Shown here: in pieces, positions 22,325 through 34,050 of the stretch | Layout: every line of letters starts with the position of its first letter | How positions within the stretch are numbered: position 1 is the stretch's first letter | Origin: Chelydra serpentina | Lineage: Eukaryota > Chordata > Testudines > Chelydridae | DNA length: 64,000 bases | Direction: 5' to 3' | Assembly: GCA_037349315.1 (NCBI GenBank) | Contig: JBAIAC010000010.1 | Location: forward strand, 30,792,001 to 30,856,000 | Program-made: the position numbers and the translations under genes | The notes under the pieces: generated by a model | Seen by the model: the letters and a program-made list of their open reading frames with translations, nothing else | Databases searched by the model: none | What the model was told of the DNA's origin: nothing

Positions 22325-23226
22325 GTATCGGTGGTAGCCGTGTTAGTCTGTATCCACAAAATCAACAAGGAATCTGGTGGCACCTTAAAGACTAACAGAT
22401 TTATTTGGGCATAAGCTTTCGTGGGTAAAAAACCCACTTCTTCAGATGCATGGAGTGAAAATTACAGATGCAGGCATTATTATACCGACACATGAAGAGA
22501 AGGGAGTTACCTCACAACTGGAGAACCGGTGTTCACAGGGCCAATTCGATCAGGGTGGATGTAGTCCACTCTCAATAATTTATGAGGAGGTGTCAATTCC
22601 AGGAGAGGCAAAGCTGCTTTTGTAGTGAGCCAGCCACTCCCAGTCCCTATTCAAGTCCAAATTATTGGTGTTAAATTTGCAAGTGAATTTTAATTCTGCA
22701 GTTTCTCTTTGAAGTCTGTTTCTGAAATTTTTTCGCTCAAATATGGCTACTTTTAAATCTGTTATAGAATGTCCAGGAACATTGAAGTGTTCTCTGTGGC
22801 TTTTGTGTTACCATTCCTGAAGTCTTTTTTGTGTCCATTTATTCTTTTATGTACAAACTATCCAGTTTGGCCAATGTACATGGCAGGGAGGCATTGCTGG
22901 CACATGATGGCATATATCACATTAGTAGACGTGCAGGTGAATGAGTCCCTGATGGTGTGGCTGATGTGGTTGGGTCCTCTGATGGTGTCGCGAGAGTAGA
23001 TATATGGACAGAGAAGGCAACGGGATTTGTTACAGGAATTGGTTCCTGGGTTAGTGTTTCTGTGGTGTGGTGTGTAGTTGCTGGTGAGTATTTGCTTCAG
23101 GTATATAATGCCTGCATGTGTAATTCACTCCATGCATCTGAAGAAGTGGGTTTTTTACTCATGAAAGCTTATGCCCAAATAAATCTGTTAGACTTTAAGG
23201 TGCCACCGGACTCCTCATTTTTTTAA
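22325..23226 (-). mobile_element. Penelope-like element, family A, with inverted terminal repeats
   Basis: The left end (22325-22455) and the right end (23128-23226) are inverted copies of one sequence, sharing 'ccatgcatctgaagaagtgggttttttac', 'gcttatgcccaaataaatctgttag' and 'ctttaaggtgccacc'. Inverted pseudo-LTRs are typical of Penelope-like elements. The part between reads on the minus strand as a decayed GIY-YIG endonuclease and its C-terminal tail. The element is strongly 5'-truncated. Confidence 0.8.
22480..23100 (-). pseudogene. Penelope GIY-YIG endonuclease remnant
   Basis: Read on the minus strand across several frames, the segment has counterparts of the intact protein at 61266-62282. 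These include a CHVHWPNW region in place of the YIGQT motif, EHFNVPGHSITDLKVA in the C-terminal part of the endonuclease, LQRETAELKFTCKF around the catalytic Glu, and a final WEWLAHY. Frameshifts and stops separate these pieces. The family nicks the target site for reverse transcription, but this copy is inactive. The matches come from side-by-side reading with the plus-strand copy in the same window. Confidence 0.7.
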
Positions 23227-23229
23227 GGA

Positions 23230-23673
23230 AGAATTAGTTCCCCAGTGCATGGAACACGTGACAGTCGGATGTGCTGATCTGTTCATACAATTGTTATAAA
23301 AGCATATGAGGTCACTGTTTAGATTTTATGTTAGAGTACAAGTTAGATGAAGTTGGGTACACATAAAACTTTAGAGTGATGGCATGTGTCATCAGTAGTG
23401 TTGCAGGCAACATGAAGGTGGAAAAGAATGAACACAGCTTTCCCCTTAATTTGATTTCATGCTTTTAAAGTTTGAGGTGGAAGGGATGTGTTTTAATGCA
23501 ACCTTACCTGCCACAAAACAGGATTTGTTTGAGTACTAAATGTGGTTTTAACATTTTGGTTTATAAATCTACTTGCAGAACTTCTGCCATTGTGTTTCAT
23601 AACGCAAAAGATAAGCATAGATTTGCAGTAGTATTCTAGATTGTAGCTCAGTCTTTGCACCTAGACAGGTGAG
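23230..23673. other. Intergenic, nothing recognised
   Basis: No gene seen. Confidence 0.5.
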
Positions 23674-23676
23674 TAA

Positions 23677-25413
23677 GGCCTTATCTAAACTACAGTTTTT
23701 GTCAGCAAAAGGCAGATTTTGCTGATAAAACAGGGGAGGTGTACACACTACAAAGCTACTTTTGTCAGCAAAGCTCTGCTGTTTTGACGACAAAATAAAA
23801 ACGAGAGGCATAAAGGCATATGCCTTGATGAGAGGCATAAAGCATTTTGCAGCGAAGTGAAGCATCCAAGTGTCAGAGTAGAAGTCTGTTTCTGAAGTAT
23901 GGGGGGAAGCCAGTTTCTGATGATAGAACGCTGCTGTTCGTTATAGCGTCATAACTGGCTTCCCCCCATATCCCACAATACTAGCCTGACTGCTCTGCTC
24001 ACTGTTTTGAACTCAGCTGCCCTGCATTCCAGGTACACTGGCATGCGCCCCTCCCCTTTCAAAGCTTCAGAAAGTTCCGATAACTGAGCGTGCTGCTTCA
24101 CTCCAGCAGCAAACAGCAAATCATTAACTTGCAAATCCTGCTCTCCCCGGGCAATAGGAACACAGCAGCAGGCAGGCTGCTGCTGCGGGGGAAGGGGAGA
24201 ACAGGGGATGAGACTACAGTCAGGGCCGGTGTAAGGACGTTTCGCGCCCTAGGCGAAACTTCCTTGCACCGGCCCTGCGCCCCCCCCGCTAACACCCCCC
24301 CCCCTGCAGCCAATCCACCCTCCTGAGCCCCCCTGCCCAGCTAACACTGCCCCCCCCCCGCAGCTCAGCGCCCCGCCCGGCAGCCTCCCCTCGCCCGCGG
24401 TGCTCCCCCGGCTCCTGGCACAGCCGCAGAACTGGGCGGCAGACGGCAGCCATGGCCAGGCGCCCTCCCTGGCTCCCGGCTCAGCCGCGGAGCTAGGCGG
24501 CGGGCGGCAGCCGTGGCCAGGCACCCCCGCAGCTCCCAGAGCTGGGCAGCGGGTGGCAGCCACGGCCAGGCACCCCTACGGCTCCCGGCTCAGCCGTGGA
24601 GCTGGGCTGTGGGTGGCAGCCGCGGCCAGGCACCCCCGCAGCTCCCAGAGCTGGGCAGCGGGCGGCAGCCACGGCCAGGCACCCCCACGGCTCCCGGCTC
24701 AGCTGCGGAGCCGGGCGGCAGCTGCAGCCAGGCACCCCCGCAGCTCCCGGAGCCAGGTGTCGGGTGGCAGCCGTGACCAGGCACCCTCCCCGGCTCCCGG
24801 CTCAGCCGTGGAGCTGGGCTGTGGGTGGCAGCCGCGGCCAGGTGCCCTCCCTGGCTCCCAGCTCAGCCGTGGAGCTGGGCGGCAGCCGCGGCCAGCCGCC
24901 CCCTGGCTCCCGGGCCCCTAGGCGAACGCCTAGGGTCGCCTAGTGGGCGCGCCGGCCCTGACTACAGTACTGTGCTGTTCAGAGCCAAGGAAGGAGGCGG
25001 GGGCTGATGTGGGGGTGTTCCCCTCTCCTTGCCTCAAGACTCATTGCTTCCAGCGGTTGTCTGAACTTACGACAGCATGCTGACACACTCACTCTCACCC
25101 AACACACACACTGACTCTCTCCTCCCACACACACGCACTCCATGTTACACACTCTCCTAACAATGGAATTGAGAAACCTGCATCATGTGATGCTGAACCT
25201 GCCCCATGAGGCATTGCAAACCCTTCCCAAAGCACCATGTGGACAGTTGAACAGTGGGATAGCTACCACAGTGCACTGCTCTCTGTGTCGATGCAAGAGC
25301 TGCTAGTGTGGATGTGCTCTGCCGACACAAGGAGCACAGTGTGGACAGGCAGCAGCGGTTTAATTAAAGCAGCATAACTTTTGTCGACAAAACTCTGTAG
25401 TGTACACATGGCC
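23677..25413. mobile_element. Harbinger-type MITE carrying a nested hAT element
   Basis: The ends GGCCTTATCTAAACTACAG and CTGTAGTGTACACATGGCC are imperfect inverted repeats of the GGCC-TGTCTACACTA type. TAA flanks both sides (23674-23676 and 25414-25416), the 3-bp duplication used by PIF/Harbinger. Removing the 740-bp hAT insert and one copy of its duplication leaves about 989 bp with no gene. Inside lies an 18-bp perfect hairpin (23898-23915 with 23953-23970). A CA-rich microsatellite-like stretch is at 25085-25150. Confidence 0.85.
24221..24960. mobile_element. Non-autonomous hAT element with GC-rich tandem repeats, 740 bp
   Basis: The ends CAGGGCCGGTG and GCCGGCCCTG are inverted, and the element is flanked by a perfect 8-bp duplication ACTACAGT (24213-24220 and 24961-24968). 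That is diagnostic of hAT. The middle (24400-24900) is made of diverged tandem units with the words 'ggcggcagccgtggccaggcacccc' and 'gctcccggctcagccg'. Open frames across it on both strands are composition artefacts. Confidence 0.9.
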
Positions 25414-25419
25414 TAAGAG

Positions 25420-26500
25420 GGAGGAAGGCTTTCCCTATGTCCTCTGTTTAGGCTACCTTGACCTTGGGATTGGGTGTGTAGGCATAAGAGATGCTCTATA
25501 TACACTTACTCCTTCCCTCCCTTCAGTATGTGGGCAGGGAGGGGAGGGGAATGAACAAATGCATCAGCCATTGCAGCTGAGGCTTCATGACGGGACTAGC
25601 AATTTACTGCTGACATAAGGTAAATTACAAAAACCCCTGGGAGCAGGGAAGGAATTATAGCTCCCTAGGCTTCTCCTGAGGTGGCGCTGTAATGTAACAT
25701 ACGCTACTATGATCTGTGTCCTAGGGACACAATCTATCTAGCCCTAAATGATTTTCCTATATGTTGATTTCTTCCAAGAGCAACTAAGAAATAGCTGTAT
25801 ACATTCTTTTGTAAAATCCAACATGGAAACATTTCAGCTTTGACATGGAAATTCTTTGCAAATTCTCTTTAAAAAAATAAGCTGATGGAAGAAAAACTCA
25901 GAATGATGTCAGATTTACAAATGTGTTTGGAAAGAAAAACATCTCAACCCCCCTTTCTCCTTATACTGCCTCTGCTATTGCCACCCATGCCCACAGAATG
26001 TGCATTACAGTCAAATTCTACCCCCCGTCTCTTCCTATTTCCATATCTAAATGGTAAGAAAAATCAGCCAGGAGAACTTCATCATGTCTTGCTTTGTCAG
26101 GTGTGCAGCAATAGGTGGGTTTCTGACATATATTAATTCTTGGTCAATAATTCAACCCTCTTCATTCAGTTTCCTGTTGGCCAGGGGATTGCATAGTACA
26201 AAAGTGTATAAGATTACCGACTTTTGAAAAAGTGATGGCAATTTTCAAAAGTGAGATGTCTTGGAATAACTAAATGGAAATAGCTAAAACCTTGTTACCC
26301 TGGATGTAACTGGCTGAGTTTTTTGTTTTGTTTTTTTTAATCTGAGGCCTAGCAAAAATAGACTAGATGGAAGATTAACTGATTAATTCTAGCATAATAT
26401 GCGCAGCACCTCTGAAAAAGCAAACTATCAGTGCCTCAATATGGGTACCCAAAATCTGAGAAAACAAAAATGTGTGGTCATCTTTCAAAATCTGAGCCTA
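25420..26500. other. Intergenic, nothing recognised
   Basis: AT-rich, no gene seen. Confidence 0.5.
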
Positions 26501-26507
26501 CTAGCCC

Positions 26508-26801
26508 AGGGCTACACTGGGGGGGGGGGTGTCGATCTACGATACGCAGCTTCAGCTACGTGAATAGCGTAGCTGAAGTCGGCATATTGTAATCGACTTA
26601 CCTGGCCGTGAGGACAGCGGTGAGTCGATCGCTGCTGCTCCCACGTCGACTCCGCTTCCACCTTTCAATGAGGTGGATTTCCGGAGCCGACGGGGAGCGC
26701 GATCGGGGATCGATTAATCGCGTCTAAACGAGATGCGAAAAATCGATCCCCGATAGATCGATTGCTACCCGCCGATCCGGCGGGTAGTGAAGACAAGCCC
26801 T
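26508..26801. mobile_element. CpG-rich MITE with three hairpins
   Basis: The right end (reverse complement GGGCTTGTCTTCACTACC, followed by TAA) matches the Harbinger-type termini in this window. The left end, GGGCTACACTG, is eroded and runs into a G-run. The body is CpG-rich in an AT-rich setting and holds three perfect hairpins: 26550-26560 with 26568-26578, 26702-26715 with 26741-26754, and 26765-26774 with 26778-26787. Confidence 0.7.
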
Positions 26802-26809
26802 AAGGTCAC

Positions 26810-29800
26810 ACAAATCAGGAGCAAAAATATGATTTGTAAGAGTTCCTGACTCCCAGCTTTGTTCACTCCACTAGATCATTCAGTCTCCCTACTGTGTGTT
26901 CTCATAAGATTATACTAGGTGATTGGTAATGAGAAAATAACATACTCAAAGCCAAATCCTCAGCTGGTGTAAATCAATATAACTGCTCTGATGTCTATGG
27001 AACTGTGCCAGTTTATGACAACCGATGATCTGGTCCTCGGATAATATTTTTCTGTCCATTAATATTTAGGAAGTCTTAGCGAAACATACCCCTGCAGAAA
27101 CATATCACTACACTGTATGTATCACTTATCAATTGTTTGATTTTATTATCTTAGGCTTTAATATTATTATAAACTTGCAAAGGACATCACAACGATCATA
27201 CAATACTCATTTTACGCAAAGAATGTTTCAACAGGCTATTCTTAACTACATGGAAAGTCATTACTGTGATACGTTATTTGGGCTTGATGTTGTTATATAT
27301 TAACAGTCTCTTAACTGTATAACAGAGAGCAAGGAAATGTATTTGTTAAATTTAGACCAATTGCTAAGTTATTTGAGAGATGGTTTCCTTCAGAATGCAG
27401 AGCATAAGTTTGTGCTGGATGTATTTTGGTAAGGAAGAGTGGTCTCTAGAAACATGTATTCCCTCTTTGTTTTTATTTTTAACTTCACTGCTATGATGCA
27501 AAATCCTAAAATGTTCTGCTTGTACAGGAAATTATTAATTTCCTCTATTTCATTTTTTATATAATCATTTTGTGCTTGCCATGGTCTGTTTCTTCCTTTA
27601 CTTTCTCTTTTAGCTACTTTCCCTTCTGCAGGAAAAACAAGCCTGTTTCTATGACATACTTCTGCTTTTTTCTCTGATTAACTCTGCCCTTCTTACTTTA
27701 TAGAATCTTCTTCCTTTGCCAGGGCCCGAGGCTGTCTTCTACACACTCCGTTTACACTCATTTTTCCTAATGACCGTCTTTCAGGTGTTTTTTTTCCCCC
27801 TTCATCTTTTTTTTTTTTCAGTCTTGTCTTCATTCTCTAAAGGGACTTCATTCTCTAAAAACAAACCAACCAACTCGATGAATGCATTAATTCTTACAAA
27901 TACAGGGATCTTCATTGGTACCTAGGCTTCCCACTCAAGGATTTCATCCTGTACCTCTTTTCTCACAAGGAAATCAGAATCATAACCCTCTTTTCCTGGG
28001 ACAAACAGGAACTTTGATCTTGACATGCTATTCACCACTAATATGGTTTTGAACACATTACAAGCTCTTTGCTCACCTAAGGTTTTGCTCACCTGCCCAG
28101 ATTCTTCAGGGAAGTCAGTGGGAGCTGGGCATGCTATGCACCTTGCAGGATTAGGCCCCAAACACTCCACTTTCTGTTAGAAAGAAAGACACTTTGCAGA
28201 AAATCATTATGGCAGTAAGGAAGCTATAGAGATGTATAAAAATTACATCTGGATTCACCCAAGAGAAGAGAATGATGAAAGATTTATTATTAGAGGTCAA
28301 GAAGAGAGAGGGAGAAATTACCAACAAAATCTCTTCAGGCTGAGAATTATTTTTAAAGCATAGTTTGTGTGTATATGTATTGAGGCTATATTTATTGAAA
28401 AAGCTCTAAGGTAAAATAAATGCTACCCTACGGGCTGTTATACAGACAGATAATGGTGATCATCCTTTCATCTCCCATCTAACTGATTATTATCTTTGTA
28501 CTTGAAATAATTCAGTTAGCAAAGCCAAGTGGATACTTAGTGTCTCACTTCTTAGCAAGTCTTTTGAAATAACTTCCTTCTCCGTGAATGAAAAGTCAGA
28601 GTTGAAATGCAGAACCACTGCATTTAAAGGGGTGGGAGGAAAAAATCAGCATGCTCCTGCGCTTCTTTAAATCACTTCAGAACCATAATACATGTTATCT
28701 TTTCTAGCAGCCATGTACTGATGCAATGTGATTTTTCACTGTTGGGGTCTGATCCAAAGCCCACTAATGCTAATGGATTGGAAAAAGACTCCCATTGACC
28801 AGAAGAGGCTTTGAATCAAGTCCTTAGTCCACAGTTACTGGAAATGCAAGCCATTTCCCCCCCCCCTCCCGCACAGGAAACCATGGCAACAGCAAGTGAT
28901 AACTCATCCTAGCCTATCAGAGTTTTACTGTATTTTTTCTCCAGTTTGCAAAGAATAACACATCACCTCTGTATGAAGGGGGCTTAGTTTTCCACTGTGC
29001 CTGAAGAGAGCTGACAGAGGACTGGTTGCAGCTCCCTGATTCTCAGCTGCCAGTATAAGTTAAAGCTTTAGTGGAGCAATTTTAACTTAGGTAACTGGTA
29101 TAAAATCTTATACCAGCCAAACATCAGGGCTTCCTGCCATGGTCCTTTTCCCCATTACAGCAGGCAGGGGAGGTAGTGCTGGGTCAGGGTGGCAGTGTTG
29201 GTGTTGGATGTTGCTCCACCACCTCCACCAACTTTGCACCACTTGTCTACCAGTGGAGATTTCCCCTGCAACTGGGACAATCTCCCACCATTTTAAGCTC
29301 ACTTTGCACTGCATGACAGATGCAAGGTGAATTTGGCACACTGGAAAAATCTGGCCCAGATAAGTGAATGCATTCAAGGGTCCAATCCCCTGCGAGCGCT
29401 GGGAATTCCATAGCTCTTCAGATATAAGAAGACATTAGACTTTAAACTGATCATTGAGACAGCAATACATATGGCTCATCTTGGGCAAATGCAATTTGAG
29501 GGAAGAATTCCACATTTTGGAGTGGGGAAAAGGAAATATTTCTCTGGCAGGTGGCTGATATTTCTTAACAACAGCTGTCTGAAGCTGCTCCAAGGTTTAG
29601 AATGCCAGAATGAGTCCCTGGGAGCTAGGTGAATGGGCAGATAGCAAATGAGGTAGTCAGAGATGTATTTAAATGTAACTTGTCATATGACTATCACCAT
29701 CAGCTAGAGGGCCTGATTCACTGGTATGTTGGGGGAGCTTTACACTAGCCACTGGAGGATTTCTCCATGGTAGGGACATTCTTGAGGGACACTAAGCCAT

Positions 29801-31070
29801 TGCAGGGACTCCTATACCAGCCTATGTGTGCTAGCATGTGGGACAAGAGAAAAATAAGAATATGAAGATTTGATTCCAGCACATCAATTTTTAAATGCAT
29901 CTAACTGTATCCAAGATTTTTTCCCCAGTATAATTATTGTAGTGTGATAACTGAGAATGGTTGATAATCTGCCTAAAGTGAAATTAAAAACTTTAGGATA
30001 TCTGTTCTCCTGTCTGACTGGAAGTGCTAAGGGTTAGAGTGCTGATAACTAATCAGAATGTAGAATAATTTAGTCACTGACTTCACATTTCATTTCCATA
30101 TTGTCCATTATGTATTCCCAGATTGGTGTAGTATTGACGTCAGTGTTTTTCATGCTTGTGCTCTATGGCTAGTGAGGTTTCTGTTTGATAAATGCATTAT
30201 AAAATCTAATGGCAATGACCGACAATCATCTTAATTTTCTCAATATGGTATTAGTAGAAAACACTGTCAATAAGTGTACGTGGAGAAATCATCAGGGAGA
30301 CAAGCTTAAAGGTGCTAATTAAAAGCTAGTCAAGTATTAACATTAAAGGGGGAGCTGGTAGCAACCCCTATATTTAGATTGCCCAACACTTCTCATTATA
30401 AAGGATTTGTGTAATCTTTTCTTTAAGAAGCTCTCATGCCTTTGTTCTTTGCAGCAGAGCTGAAGGAATGCCCTCAGGCTATAGGGGTGCTTTTTCTTGG
30501 TCCCATGAAGCATTTGCTGAGATATAAACTATTAAAACTCACCATTTCCCCCCTCACTTACATTCTTCAGGAAAATTTTAACAGCCTGCCAGCCTACAAA
30601 CTGAACACACCAGCATTCCAAGAGGCCAGGCTCACAAAGTAGCAGTCAGCAGAAGATGATGTCATTACACTGGGAACAGCTGGGAGCTGACAGAGCCGCT
30701 GAAAATTGGGGGGGAGTGGGGATCCAGGCTGGGGATCCCTCTCCCTGGACCACATTTGACACCAGGTTTGGGTGGAAATTTTTTTTTGTTCAACGCCTCA
30801 CCCCAGTTCCATCCCCTGGAGTGGCTGAGAAAAATAAAGCCCAAGCAGCACAGTGATGTGGTGCCCCCCAGAAGTTGGTGGCCACAACAACCCCCTCTAC
30901 TCTTCTACCCCTAAAACTGGCCCTACTCCCACCTCCCAAAGTGGGTATGTGGAGGATAGAGAAAGAGAGAAAGATACAAACCAGGCTCCTCCCAACCAAC
31001 TTCCTGAACTTCACCTGGCACTAGCAGTCTAGCCCCTTCTCTGGAGTCACAGCCTTTTGCTGCCATGAGC
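26810..31070. other. Long intergenic stretch with old repeat traces
   Basis: About 4.3 kb without a recognisable gene. Decayed palindromic repeats lie near 26955-27030 ('cctcagctggtgtaaatca') and 28745-28830 ('gatccaaagcccac...gactcccattgac'). A small perfect hairpin 'ctggtataa...ttataccag' lies near 29096-29117. A GC-poor hAT-like tail ('cctaaaactggcccta') ends near 30928, but I could not match its other end. Confidence 0.5.
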
Positions 31071-31074
31071 GAAT

Positions 31075-31190
31075 GTAGTCTTATAGCTCAGGTGGTAGTA
31101 GTAGTATTCTATGTTGCAGTGCTACAGGTTCAGGGTTCAGACCCCACTGATGTTGATGATGCATAGTATCAGTGGTTATTATAATTGCAT
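31075..31190 (+). repeat. tRNA-derived SINE head
   Basis: An A-box-like 'tagctcaggtgg' at about 31085 and a B-box-like 'ggttcagggttcagacccc' about 45 bases later have the spacing of an internal RNA polymerase III promoter. It does not fold as a functional tRNA and has no anticodon arm I can defend, so it is a SINE copy. Confidence 0.55.
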
Positions 31191-31412
31191 ATAATAGAAT
31201 GTTGTTTACCTTTTTCCTTAAAAAAAACCAAAACCTAGGAAATTGCACATAAAAACAGTAAAAGAATGTTATTAGATTGCAAAAATCAAGCACCTGAACA
31301 TCAGGAAGTGACATATTTACATATTTAATTCATATTTGAGTTTAATGTATGTGCATTATTATACCATCTTTAACAGCATAATCACTTACTGTTTTTCTCA
31401 CAGACCCCTGCC

Positions 31413-31843
31413 TCATTCAGAGCACAGAATGGAAGCAGAAGGGGTAGAATTAAGATTGTACAGGAATGAAACTGGTGACCTTAAAAAAGCTTCTATATTG
31501 TTTTTAAATGAAGCTGCCTGCATATTCAAGAACACAGGCTGCTGAAACCACACCATACTGCTGCTCTGCATTTGTTCCTCATTGAATACAGAGGAAGATT
31601 CAAGATTTCCTTCCTCATCTTCAAACTCCACCATGGGGTTGGCCCAAACTACCCGAGGGACTGCCTCATTCTCTGAGGTCATGAGCTCCCATGACAGCTG
31701 TGCTCCACTGGAATCAAAGAACTGTCAATCTCAAGAGTTAGACTGTGTACACTGGAGATAGGCAGAGCTTCCTTGGCAATTGGCCTGTATCTGTCAAACT
31801 CATTTCTGGAAGATCTCTGAAACACTACAATCTCACTGTCTTC
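31413..31843 (-). pseudogene. Exon-like coding remnant, unrecognised
   Basis: Two adjoining minus-strand frames read like real protein. The first (31843-31679) contains EIVVFQRSSRNEFDRYRPIA and ends at a stop. The second (about 31735-31413) contains WELMTSENEAVPRVVWANPM and VEFEDEEGNLESSSVF and then stops. The composition (mixed acidic and polar residues, no low-complexity bias) differs from the repeat-derived frames around it. A single frameshift between 31679 and 31735 would link them. Just downstream on the minus strand is a donor-like ACA|GTAAGT (near 31394). I do not recognise the protein. It could be an exon of a dead host gene, a fragment of a retrocopy, or an unknown transposon gene. 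There is no poly(A) tract to favour a retrocopy. Confidence 0.4.
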
Positions 31844-31859
31844 AGATCAAAATGCCTTT

Positions 31860-33920
31860 TTGTTGCATTGTTTGTAAAACAATTATTTAGTAAATAAAAT
31901 GTTTTGGTATTGTGGATAGTTCAAGTCATTCTTAAAAGCATTGTGACTTTTAGATCCACATTTAACTCAGACTTTCAAACTCTGCTTCTCTGCAATTGAT
32001 ATGAAAATAAGGCCCAGAGTCTCAGATTAATTTTCTACCTGCTGTGCTACAATTAGCACCTCCTCTAATAGCTTCAAAATGAAAATCTGAAGCTGAACAT
32101 CCAAATTGTGTGCTTGTGTCATACTCCACAGCTTGTGGCTTATTGCTTTTGGCAGATCTATGAGCCAATGGAAGTGGATGCATACAGATTATATAGCGGT
32201 AACAGACCCTACATATGTAATTACTCCAGAAGTGAATGTGATTTGCATACACTTGGATTTTTACAAACAATGCTATATTTTGGGAGAAGGGGAGATTTCT
32301 AGATATCTTATATTGTGCTTGTATACTATTTGAAAGTGGAGAAAATTACACTCAAATCCAATATAAATGATTCATTTCCACCAGTTATTAATCCATTTTT
32401 ATTAAATATAAAATTAACAGGAAAGAAGTCAAATGACAGTGAAGAAGCGGTCTCCTTTAGTTAAGCAGCTAATGCAGAAGAGTGAATCATGTGAAACCGT
32501 TGTCATGGACTTTCCTTGCTGTAATATGGACTGGTGAAATACAATGGTCCTGATTTTCATTTATTCTAAGGCCCTTTTACACCACTCTGGCAGTGGAAAG
32601 TGGCCTTAAAGTGAGCTCTGCCACAGTGGTATAAAGGCACTTTAGTGTAAATAAGGATATTGATTTAACAAAACAATATAAAGTGCTGTTGATTTGCTTC
32701 TCAGGGCTCAGTCTTATGAGCTGCTGAGCTTCATAGACATTATTGTAAGTAAAAGGTGCTCTGGACTTTGTGGGATCAGTCCCCATAATGAATGCCCATC
32801 TCTCTTTAACTGTAATTGGACATATGTTTGTACATCAGCTGCGGATATAACAAAGGACTCAGTGTAAGACAAAGCACTCCAGTGATCCACCGCTGTTGGG
32901 ATTGACTTCATTGGGACCTGCTACTTCAATGGGAGCAGGATGAGGCCATTAAGTAGTTTCTTAAGAAATGTATCACACTAGGATTTATAATAGAAAATTG
33001 GGTTGCATGTAGAAAACAAAATTAATAACTCCCATAGGCCAAATTCAGCCACTTTTATGGTGTGAGTAGTAAATTACTCCATGAGCAGGCCCAGTGAGGT
33101 CAATAAGACTACTCACTGAATGAGGTATTTCCAGATGTGTGTAAGGCTGTCAAGATTCAGGTTCGATATGAATTAAGTTATTGCATTCATATCGTTGCCA
33201 CTTTGGCTTGAGTGGTTAGCCAAAATTTGGGGCCTTGCAGGGTTGTTTCTGTTAGGATGAGAAACTGAGAAATATGAGCCAGGTATATCCTTGGTCCAAT
33301 CCTGTTTATTTACAAAAATGTACACAAAGTCTTGTTTCCCTAAACACAGTAGAAATAAGTAACAGCAGGCAGTTTTCTTGCTAAGAAATTCCCAAGCCTG
33401 CCAACCTGGTAAGCTCTAGGTCAAGCAGCCCTGTCCCTCTACTTCCTCCCAAGGTCATACTCAATTGCTTCTGCAGGTTCTCTGCCTTCTCCACACAGTG
33501 CCTACTTCCCAATACCCTCGCCCCTAACAACCAGGGAAAGCCACAAATGCACATGGCTTGGCTCTGATCTGCCTTCTGGCCTATCGCTTTGCACTGTGCC
33601 CCTTGTAGTCTGTAATTGTTACTACTACTACTAGCTGGATGAAGTTGTTTGCCTCATGGTTTTAATGAGGTTTGTGATTGTCTTTGGACCCAAGAATCAC
33701 CTATTATGTTGGCACCTTTCAACATAACAACACTATAAGTAACACTATAAGTAGGGCTGGTTGGCTGGAAAAGAAGAATTCTGTGTTGGAAAAAATGTTA
33801 AGAGGCTTCAAAATTTGTTTTTGTTCCACATCAGAATAAAAATGAGAGCTTTAAACATTTTTCATGAAAGAAAATAAGAGAGAGAGAGCGAGAAAAACTC
33901 ATGCCAGCATAGATTCATGG
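31860..33920. other. Intergenic; part may be a decayed LTR
   Basis: 33150-33740 has a TGTCAAGATTC start and a 'gtttatttac' (AATAAA-like on the minus strand) that suggest a minus-strand LTR, but I could not find matching flanks. The rest is AT-rich with no gene. Confidence 0.4.
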
Positions 33921-33924
33921 TTAT

Positions 33925-34050
33925 GGAACTCACCTGAGATGTGGGAGACCCTGATTCACAGCAGGGACTTCAACCTAAGTCTCCCACAAACTACGTGAGT
34001 GCTCCAGTCACCAGGGCATCGGCTATTCTGGGTCCCTCACACTCTCAAAA
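33925..34050. repeat. Inverted tRNA-like SINE piece
   Basis: 'gaactcacctgagatgtgggagaccctgattcac' is followed by its rough inverse 'gacttcaacctaagtctcccaca...gtgagtgctcc'. This gives an imperfect palindrome with B-box-like words, a layout common in reptile tRNA-related repeats. It has no coding potential. Confidence 0.45.

Noticed and set aside
24400..24921. 173-codon plus-strand frame and several others
   Set aside because: It translates the tandem repeats of a hAT element. The repeated ARHPRSSR-type words appear in several frames.
25085..25150. CA-type microsatellite
   Set aside because: CA-rich, but the units are irregular and interrupted, so it is mentioned only within the MITE.
31075..31190. 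tRNA gene
   Set aside because: A- and B-box-like words are present, but there is no cloverleaf or anticodon arm. It fits a tRNA-derived SINE.
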